From Chrysogorgia sp. JL179-B06 (taxonomy: Eukaryota; Cnidaria; Anthozoa; Scleralcyonacea; Chrysogorgiidae): DNA of 64,000 nt. The DNA lies in contig JAYKKM010000208.1 of the NCBI GenBank assembly GCA_035772405.1, positions 260,001-324,000 on the forward strand, in the 5' to 3' direction. Both the position numbers and the translations under genes were made by a program. Below, one piece after another: positions 63,108-64,000 of this stretch (positions are counted from its first letter, which is position 1; every line of letters begins with the position of its first letter). Under the pieces are notes generated by a model. That model was not told the origin of the DNA and ran no database searches. It worked only from the letters and a program-made list of their open reading frames with translations.

Positions 63108-63867
63108 TAATAATTATTGCAACGACAACAAAATACCCCTAGGACTTAAAATCAAACCTCATCATCTTCGAACACGAGGCCCGAACCCGACGCAATTACT
63201 AGTAAATCATAGTTATAATATTAAATTAATAGTGATAATTACTTTACCTCTGTCATTTCGGGTGTTGGTTGCGTTGAAAGAATATTATTCAAATCCAAAG
63301 CGAATTCCAAGCGAAGTTGAATGTTACCGAAGGATAATTCAATTGCATGTGGCGAAGTTTTTGGAGCTTCAATGCAGTGTCGGATCAAAATTTCCTGTAT
63401 TCTGATTGGTAGATCCGCTGGCGGACCTCTGCGAAGACAGTGCTTGCATTTGTGTTGCTAAATTAAGCACACCGTCATTGTCGCCTGATTGGTCGAGAAC
63501 TCATTTAGTTGTCCGATTGAAATAAATGGTCAATCATAAAGATAGGAAATATAATTAAATACATATTCACCTTAGCTTATAAAATCGTATTTTCGCGTAC
63601 CGTATAAGAACGTAGTCTATTACATGTTCGTGTGTTACTGAGAGAATATTTATTTGAGACCCGATTCAAATTCCAATCTGGGGACCAATCTGCTAATTAT
63701 AAGTTTATATAATAATTAAATAAACTGATATAAACTGACGACGAAATAAAGCATGTTGACTGCCAATACGACTTTACAGGTCATCTCTTCACGCAGATAC
63801 ATATAAGATATATGTATGTTTAGTTTTCATGTGACGGGCATTATGCGAGGGGAAATGGCCTCTTAAG
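63108..63867. other. Non-coding; no gene seen
   Basis: No recognisable coding or repeat signal beyond AT-rich DNA. Confidence 0.4.
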
Positions 63868-64000
63868 CCTGGTTTCCATATGGTCGCTACGCTGTCTTTA
63901 CGGTCGCGGAAGTGAAGCAGTGAAGCGTTTTTCTTTTGTCATAACAAAAGAAACACGCTTCACTGCTTCACTTCTGCGACCGTAAAGACAGCGCAGCGAC
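63868..64000. mobile_element. Hairpin MITE cut by the window end
   Basis: GGTCGCTACGCTGTCTTTAC followed by GAAGTGAAGCAGTGAAGCG faces its reverse complement across a centre at about 63942. The left end continues outward through CCTGGTTTCCATAT; the right equivalent lies beyond 64000. Confidence 0.75.

Overview
The window is metazoan nuclear DNA, AT-rich and intron-bearing, and almost all of it is transposable elements. The repeat families (Penelope-like retroelements with a GIY-YIG nuclease, a TNP2-type CACTA transposon, a PolB/endonuclease-VII element, BEN-domain exons, a RecQ-derived foldback) resemble what is usual in cnidarians, possibly an anthozoan. That assignment is an inference; no single-copy host gene fixes it. 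The only host-like coding pieces are 3' exons of two BEN-domain-like genes (410-543; 10929-11603).

Layout. 0-5 kb: BEN-like exon, hairpin MITE, array of palindromic words, foldback, tRNA-derived SINE, 5'-truncated Penelope-like element (PLE) of family B. 5-9.3 kb: PLE family A in the classic arrangement, a partial copy (pseudo-LTR) fused head-to-tail to a near full-length copy with one long RT + GIY-YIG ORF. 9.4-14.8 kb: tandem SINEs, very long (TA)n tracts, second BEN-like gene end, second palindromic-word array, PLE-B relative. 14.8-18 kb: two decayed Ty3/gypsy fragments on opposite strands. 20-27 kb: (TA)n tracts, a complete hammerhead ribozyme, a 2.5 kb repeat (second copy at 45.3-47.5 kb) holding nested DNA transposons, and a third PLE-A copy.

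Central feature, 30334-43283: a giant palindrome flanked by a perfect 6-bp target duplication (TTTGGG) and beginning 5'-AG, as Polintons/Mavericks do. Each arm carries an inverted, nearly identical set: terminal tandem repeats, a protein-primed family-B DNA polymerase with an endonuclease-VII-like zinc module, a 62-aa C2H2 protein and a BRO-N-like fragment. The arms meet at about 650 bp of direct repeats that contain short palindromes. No integrase, packaging ATPase or capsid gene is visible. The right arm alone carries a CR1/L2-type LINE insertion. All polymerase copies are broken by small indels.

50262-61532 is a complete CACTA (EnSpm/CMC) transposon with CACTG termini, a TCT target duplication, subterminal repeats and two divergent spliced genes, one the TNP2-like transposase with one internal stop and one frameshift.

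A thread through the first 28 kb is RNA: at least nine places fit the hammerhead ribozyme consensus (CUGANGA ... GAA, stem III, H17, matching stem I). Most lie just downstream of PLE ORFs or beside (TA)n tracts, consistent with the known presence of hammerheads in PLE pseudo-LTRs. The helix sequences differ between sites while pairing is kept.
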